From positions 3,140,461 through 3,204,460 of the forward strand of contig CM034139.1 in assembly GCA_019914995.1 (NCBI GenBank): 64,000 bases of DNA, given 5' to 3'. The position numbers and the translations under genes were made by a program. This document shows positions 1 through 10,894 of the stretch, piece after piece; position 1 is the first letter of the stretch, and each line of letters begins with the position of its first letter. The stretch is from Acanthochlamys bracteata. Lineage: Eukaryota; Streptophyta; Magnoliopsida; Pandanales; Velloziaceae. A model generated the notes under the pieces. That model saw only the letters and a program-made list of their open reading frames with translations. It was not told the origin of the DNA and searched no databases.

Positions 1-480
1 ATTAGTCATGGTGATTTTCAAAAAATGGTCTCTACTATTTGAGCACTAAAACTTCATTACTTAGTGCTTATAGGCCTCTCTTACTTTGGTGTTAGCTTTT
101 GTATCATCATTCTTCTTAACGTTTTAAATTTCTCTTGAATAATTTAAACTATATTAAAAGTTTCAATAAATAAGAGTTGTGCTATTGGTCCACCAACCAA
201 ATAAAGTAGGTTGCCTTTTGAATTAAGTGTCAGTAAAAGTACTCATATATTTCAATTGGTTTGCTGTGATATTTTGGGGTCATTTACTGTCCCTTCACTA
301 TCTAATGACCAATATTCTTTCTATTGCTGATGATTTTCACAATGTATTTGGGTGTTTATGATGAAAATAAAATCTGAAACTTTTTGATATTTGCAATATT
401 TGGCTAACATTATTTGCACTCAACATAAACAAAAACTTTCTTATATCTCTGCCGACTTTGGTGGTGTCACTACTACAAAA

Positions 481-800
481 GTAGTTTTTACCAACTATAT
501 ATTACGACCAAACATACTTTGTCGGTAATTACATAAAATAGCCACTAAAAATATGTTGGTCGATAGTATATTTTAGTTTACCGACTAACATGATAATTGA
601 TCGATAAATTACATACTTTACCAACTGAAGTGTGGATAAGTCGGTAATTTAACAAAATTACCGACTAACTAAAATTAGTCGATAAAATTATCAATTATTA
701 AAGTTCAATCGCTAATTTTACCAACTGAAAAAAAAAATAGTTGGTAATATATACTGATTACCGACTGAAGTTCAAAATTAGTCGATAATTTAATTAGATT
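481..800. repeat. Left subterminal repeat array of the CACTA element
   Basis: Short motifs of the form ACCGACTGAA, ACCGACTAA, TAGTCGATAA and GTCGGTAATT recur about every 20-30 bases in both orientations. In CACTA elements such arrays are the binding sites of the element's TnpA-like protein. The same motif family recurs at the other end (3070-3385) and, more diverged, at 55243-55600. Confidence 0.75.
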
Positions 801-809
801 TTTTTTAAA

Positions 810-1260
810 TGGATGCGGTTTGTTTTCATCTCTTGCTTTTTTCTTCTCTCTGATGGGCTCATCTCTCCATCACCAGCTCCACGGACGTGTAATTTTTCCT
901 CATCTATCCCCGAAATTCCTTCTATTCTACATCGAGTTTCCTTCTCGTCCATCATCGATGTCTTTGTCTTGAGCACACGATCGCGCGTACTGTGCAAACC
1001 CTAATTTTATTTTTCATCGATTTAGCTGAAATTCGACCCCAAAAATCAAAAATTTTCTTCTCCTCCTCATCACCATACTCAAGAATATCTTATTCTAAGA
1101 GGGTCTGGGTTTGATGTAGCTAGGAAAATCGAAGAAATTAAGTTAGAGAAATCGAACTAGAAATTGAAGTTAGATAGATATTAAATGTGTTAATCATCAA
1201 AAAACTTAACAGTTTCACTAATCTGGAGAAGAAATAGAAGCAAGAAACAATAATCTCTTA
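810..1260 (+). other. GC-richer leader-like stretch inside the CACTA element
   Basis: This stretch is richer in C and T than its surroundings and resembles the 5' leader of a plant gene: pyrimidine-rich runs, an AAACCCTAA motif near 995, then a purine-rich part before the ATG at 1279. It is probably part of the captured host sequence. The donor gene cannot be named. Open frames of 63-67 codons on both strands show no recognisable protein. Confidence 0.35.
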
Positions 1261-1278
1261 ACACCATGTTTGATTTGA

Positions 1279-1455
1279 ATGGCAATGGCTGTGATGAAGA
1301 CTCCCAGCACGCCAACTTCAAAGATGGAAAGGACACCAATGTCAACTAGAAGTGTGGCTTCTAAGATTGAGAGAACACCAATCTCTACTCCGACAGGTAG
1401 TTCAAGGGCAGATCGAACGCCAATGTCGACTGCAAGCAGTAACCTCATAGCAGGG
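1279..1455 (+). pseudogene. Captured fragment resembling the N-terminus of a KIN-7 (NACK-type) kinesin
   Basis: The frame starting at ATG 1279 encodes a Ser/Thr/Pro-rich peptide with a repeated pattern: KTPSTPTSKMERTPMST, then ASKIERTPISTPTGSS, then RADRTPMSTASS. Plant NACK/HINKEL kinesins start with a tail of the type TPGTPASKI(D/E)RTP.STPGG before the motor domain, and the resemblance is to that segment. No motor domain follows. After about 1455 the frame runs into intron-like sequence. The three near-repeats could be internal duplication after capture. The assignment rests on a short low-complexity segment and could be coincidence. Confidence 0.35.
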
Positions 1456-1732
1456 GTGGGTTCCTTTTTCTCATTGATTTTGTTGGCATTCAGTGATCAA
1501 ACAAGTTTGAATGTTTGTTTTCTATTAAATTCATAGTATTTTGCTTCTAAGATATAGGTTCTCATTATCCATGCCCATGTCTATTAGCTTACAGCCAAAC
1601 CTCTTGAGTAAATTCAAGTTGTAGAATTCTGTTACTTCACACTGTAGCTTCCTAAAAATTGTTGTAGAAGCTATAAAAAACTTTTGCAGAGCTTTTGTCA
1701 TAATTTTTGTATTTTAATGACTTACATTACTT

Positions 1733-2117
1733 TGGTTGCTGTTACAAATGCAAAAAATTATAGATAGGACCAAGGTTCTTTTTGAGACACTCCTACTACA
1801 CAGGTTTGCTGACATTTTTATTTCAAGTTTTGATATCAGCTTTGAGGAGCAACTATGTATGTTAGATTCGGTTGACTTGAAGGTCAGGCTTCTAAAAGCT
1901 ACTGAATTGGTGGATAGACATTTGCAGTTAAGCTTGGTAGACCATGTCCTTTGATTCGTCATATTAACTAAATAAAAATTGGGTAAATTTTTCCATTTAC
2001 ATTTTGAATAAAATATGTGTTTTGCCATTCACAGTCGATCCAAGAGCATAGAAGATCACAAAAAAGGTTGTGGGATAGCTATCAAAGTCTCAAAAAGAAT
2101 TCCTATTGAGACGGCAG
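1733..2117 (+). pseudogene. LON2: Captured fragment of peroxisomal Lon protease (LON2): two exons and the intron between them
   Basis: The frame at about 1733-1927 includes SFDISFEEQLCMLDSVDLKV and KATELVDRHLQ. This matches, nearly residue for residue, the segment of plant peroxisomal LON2 between the substrate-binding domain and the ATPase domain (family: RTKVLLETVPIHKLADIF, then SFEEQLSMLDSVDLKVRL). A non-coding gap follows, then an AG acceptor, then 2035-2117. At nucleotide level that stretch follows the next LON2 exon (SIRVAEKITQKVEGQ, then SKSQKEFLLRQQ) with small indels, and a GT donor follows. The donor after the first exon reads TT. LON2 is an ATP-dependent protease of the peroxisome matrix. 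This piece is far too short to work and lacks the ATPase and protease domains. It arrived as genomic DNA, since the intron is kept. Confidence 0.85.
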
Positions 2118-3055
2118 GTTTGTTTTGACTCTTTAGGGGATATATTCTATTTGTGAAATACATCTCTCTATAACAGGACCCTTTCTTAATTTTGGCTACT
2201 TGAAAGTTTTTGACCTTTCATAGCATGGTTTTATCAATATATTTGTGACTCTTGATTATTTGATGAAATCTCCCCCTTATATTGGCACTCTATTACAAGC
2301 TTAAACTTCTTATATAGGCCAAACAAATTTGATGAAAAAGTTATTCAGGAAATGATAGATATATAATGATCCACTTAGATCTCATGTTGTAACTAATCAC
2401 TACCTAGAGATTGCAGAAATAGCTAAGTTGTCTTTCCTCTTTGTTTTCTCTCATATTTTTTTCTGGAAGAGAAGCTAGCATAGGAATTTGTTCAACTTTT
2501 TTCAGTCCTGGCCTGCAGTACTTGTTTGATCCTCATTTTGAGTGATTTATATACTTGTTATTTTAATTTGTTGGCGTGTGCTAATTTTGCTTATGCTTTA
2601 GCCATCCTTATATGTTTAATTGTATTTGATATTTTTCATTCATATTTAGCATTAATGTTACACCTCCTAATGGGAAATATTATCTATATGTTTTTGAGTT
2701 TATGTGTTGGTTTTTCTATCTTTCTACAGGACAGAGATAGTTACTAGAAAATGAAGAGCAAGTACATTGTTTAAGGAGTCTAAAAACAGTCATTCTGTTT
2801 TCTCTGAGTTGGTGTGTTGTATTAGGCTTATCTATGAACCGAATTATAATTGATTTATGTATTTAAATGACTTTTATTTGAATTGTATCCAATAACGGTT
2901 TTAGTATCCAAAACAATAGCTGATTTTTTCATTAAGCTGATGAATTTTAATGAATATTATGGTGGTTGTTGTGTATACTTTGAATGATATATATTGGATG
3001 ATGATGCATATCTTGAATGAAATGATTAATATTAAAAACTTAATAAGAAACAACA
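2118..3055 (+). other. Rest of the CACTA interior, unassigned
   Basis: T-rich, intron-like sequence follows the LON2 fragment. A pyrimidine tract ending in CTACAG at 2724-2729 could act as an acceptor, with a purine-rich stretch after it that stops at once in frame. This would fit a last exon of a chimeric transcript. The AT-rich sequence 2820-3055 leads into the right subterminal repeats. No protein was recognised. Confidence 0.4.
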
Positions 3056-3069
3056 AGAATATTACTGCA

Positions 3070-3385
3070 TATGTGCTTATCGACTGATGCTATCAGTCGG
3101 TAAGTACCGATATATTCTTTCAGTCGGTACTTATCGACTGAAATGTTAGTTGCTAATTACCGACGAAAAAAATAGTCGGTAAATACCGATTAGCTTTTTT
3201 CAGTCGGTAATTTACTATTTAATGCCGACTGAATTTTTTATTTAGTCGGTAATTCATTTAACGATGGACATTTACTGACGAAAAGCCGACTATCATTATT
3301 TCAATCGGTAATTTGCTTTGCCGACTGATTTTTGGGACTCGCCGACTGTTTTACTCAGTCGGTGAAGACTTTATTTTTAGTAGTG
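3070..3385. repeat. Right subterminal repeat array of the CACTA element
   Basis: There are more than ten copies of CAGTCGGTAA / TTACCGACTGA-like motifs in both orientations, ending at the terminal TAGTAGTG. The spacing is tighter and the copies cleaner than in the left array. Confidence 0.78.
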
Positions 3386-3955
3386 TCTTTATTCCACAAA
3401 TCAAACTATTAACTCCTATAATAGAATTGAATTTCTTTCCACAGAAATTGACACGCGTTGCATCTTATTGGAATAATACACTAAGGGAGCTGTGCTTATA
3501 CATCTCCTCAAAATGGGGAGGTGGTTGAACAAAAACACTGCCATCTTCCTGATGTGGCTTGTCCATTACATTTTCAAGCACATCTTCCTGTTCAAATTTG
3601 GGAAGAATGTCTTCTCATTGCAACCGACACCAATACTGTCTTAGAAATCTCTTTATAATTAGATTCTTATGGCAAAGTTTTCGATTATACAAAGTTGCGT
3701 ACTTTTGGTTGTTTATGTTTTGCTCAGAATACTCATATCAAACACAAGTTTCATAGTCGGGCTAAATCATAAATTTCCGTTGGTTATCCTTTTGGCCAAA
3801 AAGGATATTGAATATAAGACATTTCTATTCAAAACATTTACACATTAGATAATGTTGTTTTCTCATGAATCAATTTTTGCCTTTTACTAGCTAAACCTAT
3901 CAATGACTAGGTTTTACCATCTTCTTTATTTATCCATTCTCTTTAAGATACATGT

Positions 3956-5598
3956 TGTTAGATATTCCTTTAGGATCAACTCAAGAGGGGATGGGTGAAT
4001 TGAATTAGTCTATAAAAATTTTCGTTAAGTTTGTAATCCCTACTCAGCAGAGAGTGACATAAATGTGTGTCAATCTTTGTAACTGCGCAGACGAAGAGTT
4101 AGTGTGTTTACTTGTGAAGTGACAAAGAGTAGTGCTCAGGGTATTTAACGTGGTTCGGCAAAACTCCTTTGCCTACATCCACGGTCGCTCTATCACCAGA
4201 GCCAAAGCTTCACTAGACCTTTAATAAGCTACAAATACACCTAGAGCGAAGTGCTTCGCCAAGCACACATACTCTACCGGGTTTCTTCGCCAAGACAACC
4301 CCTACCAGCCTCCTGGACACGCCTATCCCCCTGGCTGATTTGCTAGCACTATTACAAGGTCTAAGAGCTTATACCAAGCTCTACCTGAGCTTCCTTTACC
4401 GGTGCCTGCAGCACCACATTTACACTGTAAGTGACAAGTTACAAAAAAATAAACAAGTATTGAGTGCAGGATCTATCTCATGAATGTTGAGTGTTTAATC
4501 AGTGATTCAGATGAGATGATCGGAGAGATTGCTGAGAGATTTCTTCAGTATGATTTGCAGAAAGATTTGTTTGTGTGGAGTAGTCAAGTTCGTGACCAGC
4601 AGTGGGAGTTTTTTTGTGTAGAGTGGTAGAGTTCTTGTATGTCTCTGTTTTTTCTTTGATTTTTTCCACTTCTGTTTTCTTTTTGTTCTCTCCCTGTTTT
4701 TCTCTATTTCTCCACACGTTTCCTCGTTGCTGTGACTACCTTTTTTATATAACATCTTTCCTGTGCAGGAGCCGTTGAGGAACGTTGCTGTTGGCGCTCG
4801 GTTCTTCACGTCAGAGAAGGAATGGTGTTGTCCAGTGGTTCTTCAGCTATGTTTGTACAAAGTCTTTGTTGCATTGAATGCGTTGAAGAGATTTGAATTT
4901 CTTTATTAACGGTTGAGTGCTTAATTCAGCTAAGCTTCTGTTTGAATCTCGGTGAGCTGATGAGTTGATATGGTATGTCCATAATAAATGCAGTGCAGGT
5001 TGACCGCTTGACTGATCAAGGACTTTGACTGCTTTCTTTCCTTGATTATTGAGCTTCCCTTTTGCGTGAAAGTGAAGATGATTCTAGCTCTTGAAAATCT
5101 TCTGTTTGAAGTCCTTCAGTCCGTTGTGAGTGCAGGTAATTTTTGAAGGCAAGGAAAACTTCGTTGCCGTTGAACATATGGGTCTGTCCCGAAACAGAGA
5201 AGTCTGCATATGCTTGATAGCAAATAATTGGTCAGTAATGTGGCTGCGCATCCTCTCGTCCCGTATGTTGTTCTCTCCCCCGCTTGATAGCGACATAGCA
5301 GATTGGTCATTATTTAGCCAGAGCATCCTCTATCTCGTATCTTTGTTCTCTGTCCGCTTCAAGTAGTCAAGCAATGATCGTGATGTGGCTGTGGCATCCT
5401 CATCCCTGTGTCTTTGTCCTCTGTCCATTATGTAGTAGCATAACAGTTGGCTGTATGATGGCTGTTTTTTTATGTCTTTGTAAATTAAATGATCTTTGTT
5501 TGTCTAATCCTGCAGACTTGTTTTCAGATTATTAGTCTTATATAAATCATAGTTCTTAATTCTTTGTTATCATCAAAATTATCCTTGTATTTCCAACA
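3956..5598 (-). repeat. 3' LTR of the Sirevirus-like Copia
   Basis: About 1.64 kb, with TG/CA ends. It shares with the 12966-14601 copy the GTGGTTCGGCAAAA block followed by CCTACATCCACGG, a pyrimidine-rich centre and the CTTGATTATTGAGCTT block. Related copies lie at 28021-29098 (truncated), 62928 to the window edge, and, older and in opposite orientation, 14756-16014. Confidence 0.9.
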
Positions 5599-5612
5599 AT
5601 CTCCCCCTTTTT
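5599..5612 (-). other. Polypurine tract of the Sirevirus-like Copia
   Basis: On the minus strand this reads AAAAAGGGGGAGAT, directly before the 3' LTR. This is the usual position and composition of the plus-strand priming site of LTR retrotransposons. Confidence 0.8.
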
Positions 5613-6014
5613 AATGATGACAAACAAATTAACAATTATTGATTTATGTTTTTGTAAGCCATAAATTTGAATTGAAAATTTGCCATACCTTTTCATGACT
5701 CCCCCTCAACTGGTGCATCTATTTTACTTATATGTTTATTGCTCATGGCTCCCCCTCAGATTGAGCCAGAAATTTTTCTCCCACTTTAACACTACTTCTT
5801 CTAACAATAATTCTTCTTCTTTCTCCCCCTTTTGTCATCTCAAAAAGCTTATGTAACATAGCTAGATTTTGACAAGTTAGGCAGAAGACATAACGAAAAG
5901 TGCAACCATTCATTTAAGCATAGCTTGTGACAAGTAAATAAACAAGCAAACATCCAGTCACATAAAACATACATCTAAGCAGATAATGAAACTAAGCCTA
6001 AGCTAAGTTTTCAA

Positions 6015-7506
6015 CTAGTTATTTCTACGCCTAGATGATGTTCTACAGCCAGGAGGTCTAGGACGTTGATGTTTTGGTTTAGCTGCAGAGGATGGAGGAA
6101 GTATTTCTACATCCTCATCAACAAAGGCTTGTGAGCTGGAGACTGGTTTGTGAGCTTTGCGTTTTTGGTTCCTGCGCTTAGGGGGAAGGCTAGGAACGGT
6201 TGAGGGAGCTGATGGGGGTTCAGAGATAGGAGGTTCAGTGGTAAGGGGTTCAGGTTGGAGCTCTGCTGGGACATCTTTGGACAGTGATTCTTCCGGCAGA
6301 GGAGCTTCATAAACGATAATTGATAATGGCTCAGTTTCTTCATCAGGTTCTTCAGTAGCTCCTTTAGTTGGGCATTCTTCAGGCGATTCCATGTGCTCGG
6401 TTGCCTTGTCTAGAGATGCTGAATGATCATTGCTCCCCATATTATAGTAATCTGCATTCATCTGTCCATCCTCCTGCCCATCTTCCTGTGCATTTTTCTC
6501 TGCATCCATCTGTCCAGTCTTAAATTCATCTCTGGCTGACTTGTCCTTTGGGTGCCCTAGTTGGCAGATGGCGTCCTTGAGCTCTTCAAAGGTTGTGTTC
6601 AGCTTCTGAATTTCCTTAATTTTCTCCAGGATGGCATTGAGAATGTTTGTCAAGCACTGAGTCAGCTGATCTGTTGTGGCACTTGTAGAGTTATTGTCAA
6701 CTGGAGGGTGCTTGGACGTTAGCCTTTCCTCTGCTTCAATGATTCCTCTGAAGAACTTGGCATCCATCCTAATCATCTTCTTCATTGGAAGGGTTCCCAT
6801 AGGCACAGCCCTAAATTGGCATATCCTATATATAACATGAGGGTATGGGAAGTGCTTACTGCCAGACTTGGAGACTCTCATCATGTGGTGCAACATCACC
6901 GCACAGAGGTTGATTGGCAATTTCTTCATCAACCTCCATAACAGAAAGGTGTCGTAGTTGGTGATAATGTTTGCGGCTTCCAGACCGAGGAACTATTACT
7001 TTGGAGATGACATGGCAGAGAGCTCTCGGCAACAGAGGTAAGTGGGCGGCCGACTCATACTGGAGCTTTGTTACAACCTCTGTTTTCAGTGCCTACTTGA
7101 GGTAATTCAGTTTGGAGTCACTGGCAGGCGGCATCTCCTCCCGGTAAGGTAGATCGAGCATTAAGGACATGGATCGCGCTTCCAGGTTGATCTCGATTCC
7201 ATTAACCATGGTCTGAACAGAGGAGCCTCCGGTCGGATGAAGATTGGCGTAGAACATTCTGACACATTCCTCTGAAAATTCTCTCGGCCACTCATTAAAC
7301 GCTGTCAATCCTTGTCCCTCAAAAATTTCATCCACTTCAAGGCCGTAGTAATTGAAGTCGTCAAAATTAACACTTGCCGGTGTCAGAATTGGAATTGCTA
7401 GCTGCCGACTGTATTTATCGAATTCCTCCTTGCCGATAAATCTCTGGTCATGGTCGTGGACAGTTCTAGAGCTTCTTGCCTGAGTTTTCTGATTTTTCTT
7501 GGCCAT
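6015..7506 (-). mobile_element. Third coding region after pol (envelope-like / plant retroelement domain)
   Basis: Two open segments, 7093-7506 (137 codons) and 6015-6932 (305 codons), lie between RNase H and the 3' LTR on the element's coding strand. The first begins with a basic stretch and continues RFIGKEEFDKY and later FYANLHPTGG, resembling the 'putative plant transposon protein' domain found downstream of pol in several plant retroelements. The second has a similar conserved start followed by a long Glu/Pro/Ser-rich, disordered-looking tail ending in basic residues. No signal peptide or transmembrane segment was evident, so a true envelope function is not supported. In Sireviruses a third ORF in this place is common. 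Confidence 0.65.
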
Positions 7507-7770
7507 TGCAGAGGTTTGGAGATTTGGCTTAGGGTTTGAGATTTAGGATTCGAGAGGGAGAGGGAAATTTGAAATGATGACGACGAGTTGTGAGGAGCTG
7601 CCTAGTCGGGTTAGCTTATACTGCATACAGCCTAGTATGAGTCAGCTGGGTCATGTGCTCAGCACGTGACCGGTCAGCTGCTTACTATAGTTCTATCAGT
7701 TGCAGTCGACTGTTGTGCAACTGTAATCATGCTGAAATCTAAGTACGTACAGAGACAGAACAGAGCATAG

Positions 7771-10700
7771 TTATATGACACATAAACCTATCTCATGGCA
7801 GATTTTTGTGAACGAGTCAAGTCCTAAAGGTTTAGTGAAGATGTCAGCTAGTTGATTCTCAGAATTAATAAAATTTAACACTATATTATTGCATTCAACA
7901 TGCTCTCTAATGAAATGATGTCTTAAATCTATGTGCTTTGTGCGTGAGTGTTGAATGGGATTTTTGGTTAACTTAATGGCACTTGTATTGTCACAGAATA
8001 TAGGCACATTCTTAAAATCACAGCCAAAATCAAGAAGTTGTTGTTTTATCCAAAGTACCTAAGAGCAGCAACTTCCAGCGGCTATGTATTCTACTTCAGC
8101 AGTTGACATCGCCACTGAAGCTTGTTTTCTAGAGCACCATGAGATCAGACAACCTCCTAAAAACTGACAAGAGCCACTTGTGCTCTTTCTATCAAGCTTG
8201 CATCCACCAAAATCAGCGTCAGCATAGACATATAAGTAAAATTCACAGCCTCTTGGATAGAATAATCCTAATTCCTTAGTTCCTACCAAGGATCTAATGA
8301 TTCGTTTTACAGCTATCATGTGAGACTCTTTTGGATCACTTTGAAATCTAACATATAGACATACACTAAATTGAATGTCCGGTCTACTGACAGTAAGATA
8401 AAGAAGTGATCCAATCATACCTATATAATTTTTGATCAACTGCTTTACTTGTCTCATCTCGGTTCAGTTTGCAAGAGGTAGACATTGGAGTGCTTATCTC
8501 CTTGCTTCCTTCCATGCTGAACTTTTTGATCAACTCTTTAATGTATTTGCTTTGACTTATGAATATGCCATTTTTCAGTTGTTTAATTTGCAGACTAAGG
8601 AAATAATTTAATTCACCCATCAAGCTCATTTCAAACTCCTCTTTCATCAAGCCAGAAATTTTTTTGCATAGTCTTTCATTAGTGGCACCAAATATTATAT
8701 CATCTACATATACTTGTACAATTAACATGTCATTATATTCATGCAATGTGAACAAAGTTAAGTCAATCTTACCTCGACTGAAGCCTTTTTCAATCAGAAA
8801 TGTGCTTAACCTTTCATACCAAGCTCTGGGAGCTTGTTTCAAACCATAAAGAGCTTTATTCAATTTGTAAACATGATTTGGGCAGCTTGTGTTTTCAAAC
8901 CCGGGAGGTTGTTCAACATAGACTTCTTCTTTCAGAAAATCATTTAGAAATGCACTTTTAACATCCATTTGAAAAAGTTTGAAATCTTTATGACATGCAA
9001 AAGCAAGTAGTATTCTAATGTTTCAAGACGTGCAACAGGAGCATAAGTTTCATCAAAATCTATTCCTTCTTCCTGATTATATCCTTTAGCTACTAGTCTA
9101 GCTTTGTTTCTATTTATGATGCCATTTTCATCTAATTTATTTCAAAACACCCATTTTGTTCCTATGATGGATTTATTTGGAGGTTTTCTAACAAGATGCC
9201 ATACATTATTTCTTTCAAACTGACTTAATTCTTCTTGCATGGCAGTGATCCATGAACTATCTGTCAATGCATCATTTATGCATTTTGGTTCTAGATTTGA
9301 AACAAATGCAGAATATTCCATGAAATTATTTTTAAAGTAAGATCTGGTTCTTGTACCTTCATTCACTTCACCTAGTATATTTTCTTGTGGATGGCTGGAT
9401 CTGTACTTGAAAGTCTTGCTGGTCTGCTCACGAGTTTCTGTCTGATCAGGTAGAATTCCAGGAGTCTGTCCTTCCTCTGTTATTTCAGCTGGCTGTTCGT
9501 CTGCTGTTTGGGTCTCTGTAATCTGTTGTTTTTCTGTCGATGGGAACAGCTCCTCTTCTTCTTCTGATCCTGCATCTAGTTCTCGATTTTTTCTCGTGCC
9601 ATTGTTAGACTCATTAAATAATACATGCATAAATTCTTCAACAATCATGGTTCGTTTGTTAAAAATTCTATAAGCTTTTGATGTAGAAGAGTAACCGAGA
9701 AAAATACCTTCATCACTTTTTGCATCAAACTTTTCAAGATTATCTTTCCCGTTGTTGAGGATAAAACATTTGCATCCAAAGGTTCTCAAGTAACCGATAT
9801 TTGGGATTCTTCCCTTTAAAAGCTCATATAGAGTCTTTTTAATAATATGACATGCAGTATTAACGGCTTCTGCCCAAAAATATTTTGGTAGGTTCTGTTC
9901 TATGAGCATGGTTCGTGCCATTTCTACTAGCACTCTATTTTTCCTTTCTACTACACCATTTTGTTGGGGAGTTCTTGGAGCAGAGAAATTATGTGTTAAG
10001 CCATTCGAGTCACAGAATTCATCAAAATAAAAGTTTTGAAATTCTTTACCATGATCACTTCTAATAGCACAGATGATTAGGTTTAATTCTTTTTTGAATC
10101 TTTTTGAAAAAAACATATGAATGTTTTCGATTGCATCATTCTTGTATGATAAGAAGTAAACCCAACAAAACGAAATAATCATCTACTATTACTAGACAAG
10201 AATACTTACCTCCCAAGCTTGGTTTGTTCTTCTTTGGTCCAAATAAATCCATGTGTAGCAGTTGTAATGGTTGCTTGATTGTTATCACTTGTTTGTGCTT
10301 GAATGATGACTTCACTTGTTTTCCTTTGGCACATGCATCACATAATTCATCCAAACTATAGTTGGCTTCAGGCAGTTCCTTTACTAGTTTTAATTTGGAC
10401 AGTTTTGATAGTATTTTGATGTTGCAGTGTCCCAAACGTCTATGCCAGAGCCAGCTGCTTTCCTGTTGACTTGCTACTAAACACATTTTGTTGTTAGGAA
10501 GATCATCAATATAGAGTACATAAACATTACCTTCCCTTTTTCCGTTTAGTATTTCTTCTTCAGATGACAGATTAACAATTGAGCAGCATTGATTATCAAA
10601 ATTAACTTTAAAACCGTTATCACACAATTGACTTATGCTTATTAGGTTATGTTTTAATCCTTTAACATGAAGAACATTTTCTATGCATATGGAGGAAGGA

Positions 10701-10855
10701 TTACCTATTTTTCCTATGCCTATTACTTTGCACTTACTGTTGTCTCCAAGGATTACATTTCCACCGAATTGTTTTTGTAGACTGCTGAAACATTTTCCAT
10801 TTCCTGTCATATATCTTGAGCACCCATTTGTCAAGTACCATTTGCTATTTTTCAC
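7771..10855 (-). mobile_element. pol region: protease, integrase, reverse transcriptase, RNase H
   Basis: In element order: a protease and GAG-pre-integrase part (10136-10855; CSRYMTGN, and WHRRLGHCN with the CDACAKGKQ signature), integrase core and C-terminus (about 9142-10182; RTPQQNGVVERKNR), reverse transcriptase (about 8384-9140; LYGLKQAPRAWYE and the YVDDIIFGAT catalytic Asp pair), and RNase H (7771-8457; DADFGGCKLDRKSTSG, STAEVEYIAA, and HIDLRHHFIRE). All are standard copia signatures. The region is broken into several open segments. Confidence 0.92.
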
Positions 10856-10894
10856 CGGGGTTAGCTCCTCTCCTTCCTTCCTGAAAAGAAATCT

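Larger units (their letters stand above)
468..3385 (+). mobile_element. Non-autonomous CACTA transposon carrying captured host-gene sequence (Pack-CACTA)
   Basis: The left end reads CACTACTACAAAA and the right end reads TTTTTAGTAGTG, an inverted pair typical of CACTA (En/Spm) elements. Both ends are followed inwards by many copies of a short subterminal motif, ACCGACTGA / AGTCGGTAA, in both orientations. The flanking trinucleotides are TGT and TCT, a weak 3-bp target duplication. No transposase reading frame is present, so the element needs a transposase from elsewhere. The interior is not AT-rich filler. It holds a GC-richer leader-like stretch, a kinesin-like reading frame and two LON2 exons, described separately. 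An acceptor-like site near 2729 precedes a possible last exon, so a chimeric transcript is possible but not shown. It is inserted in integrase sequence of the old Copia. Confidence 0.82.
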
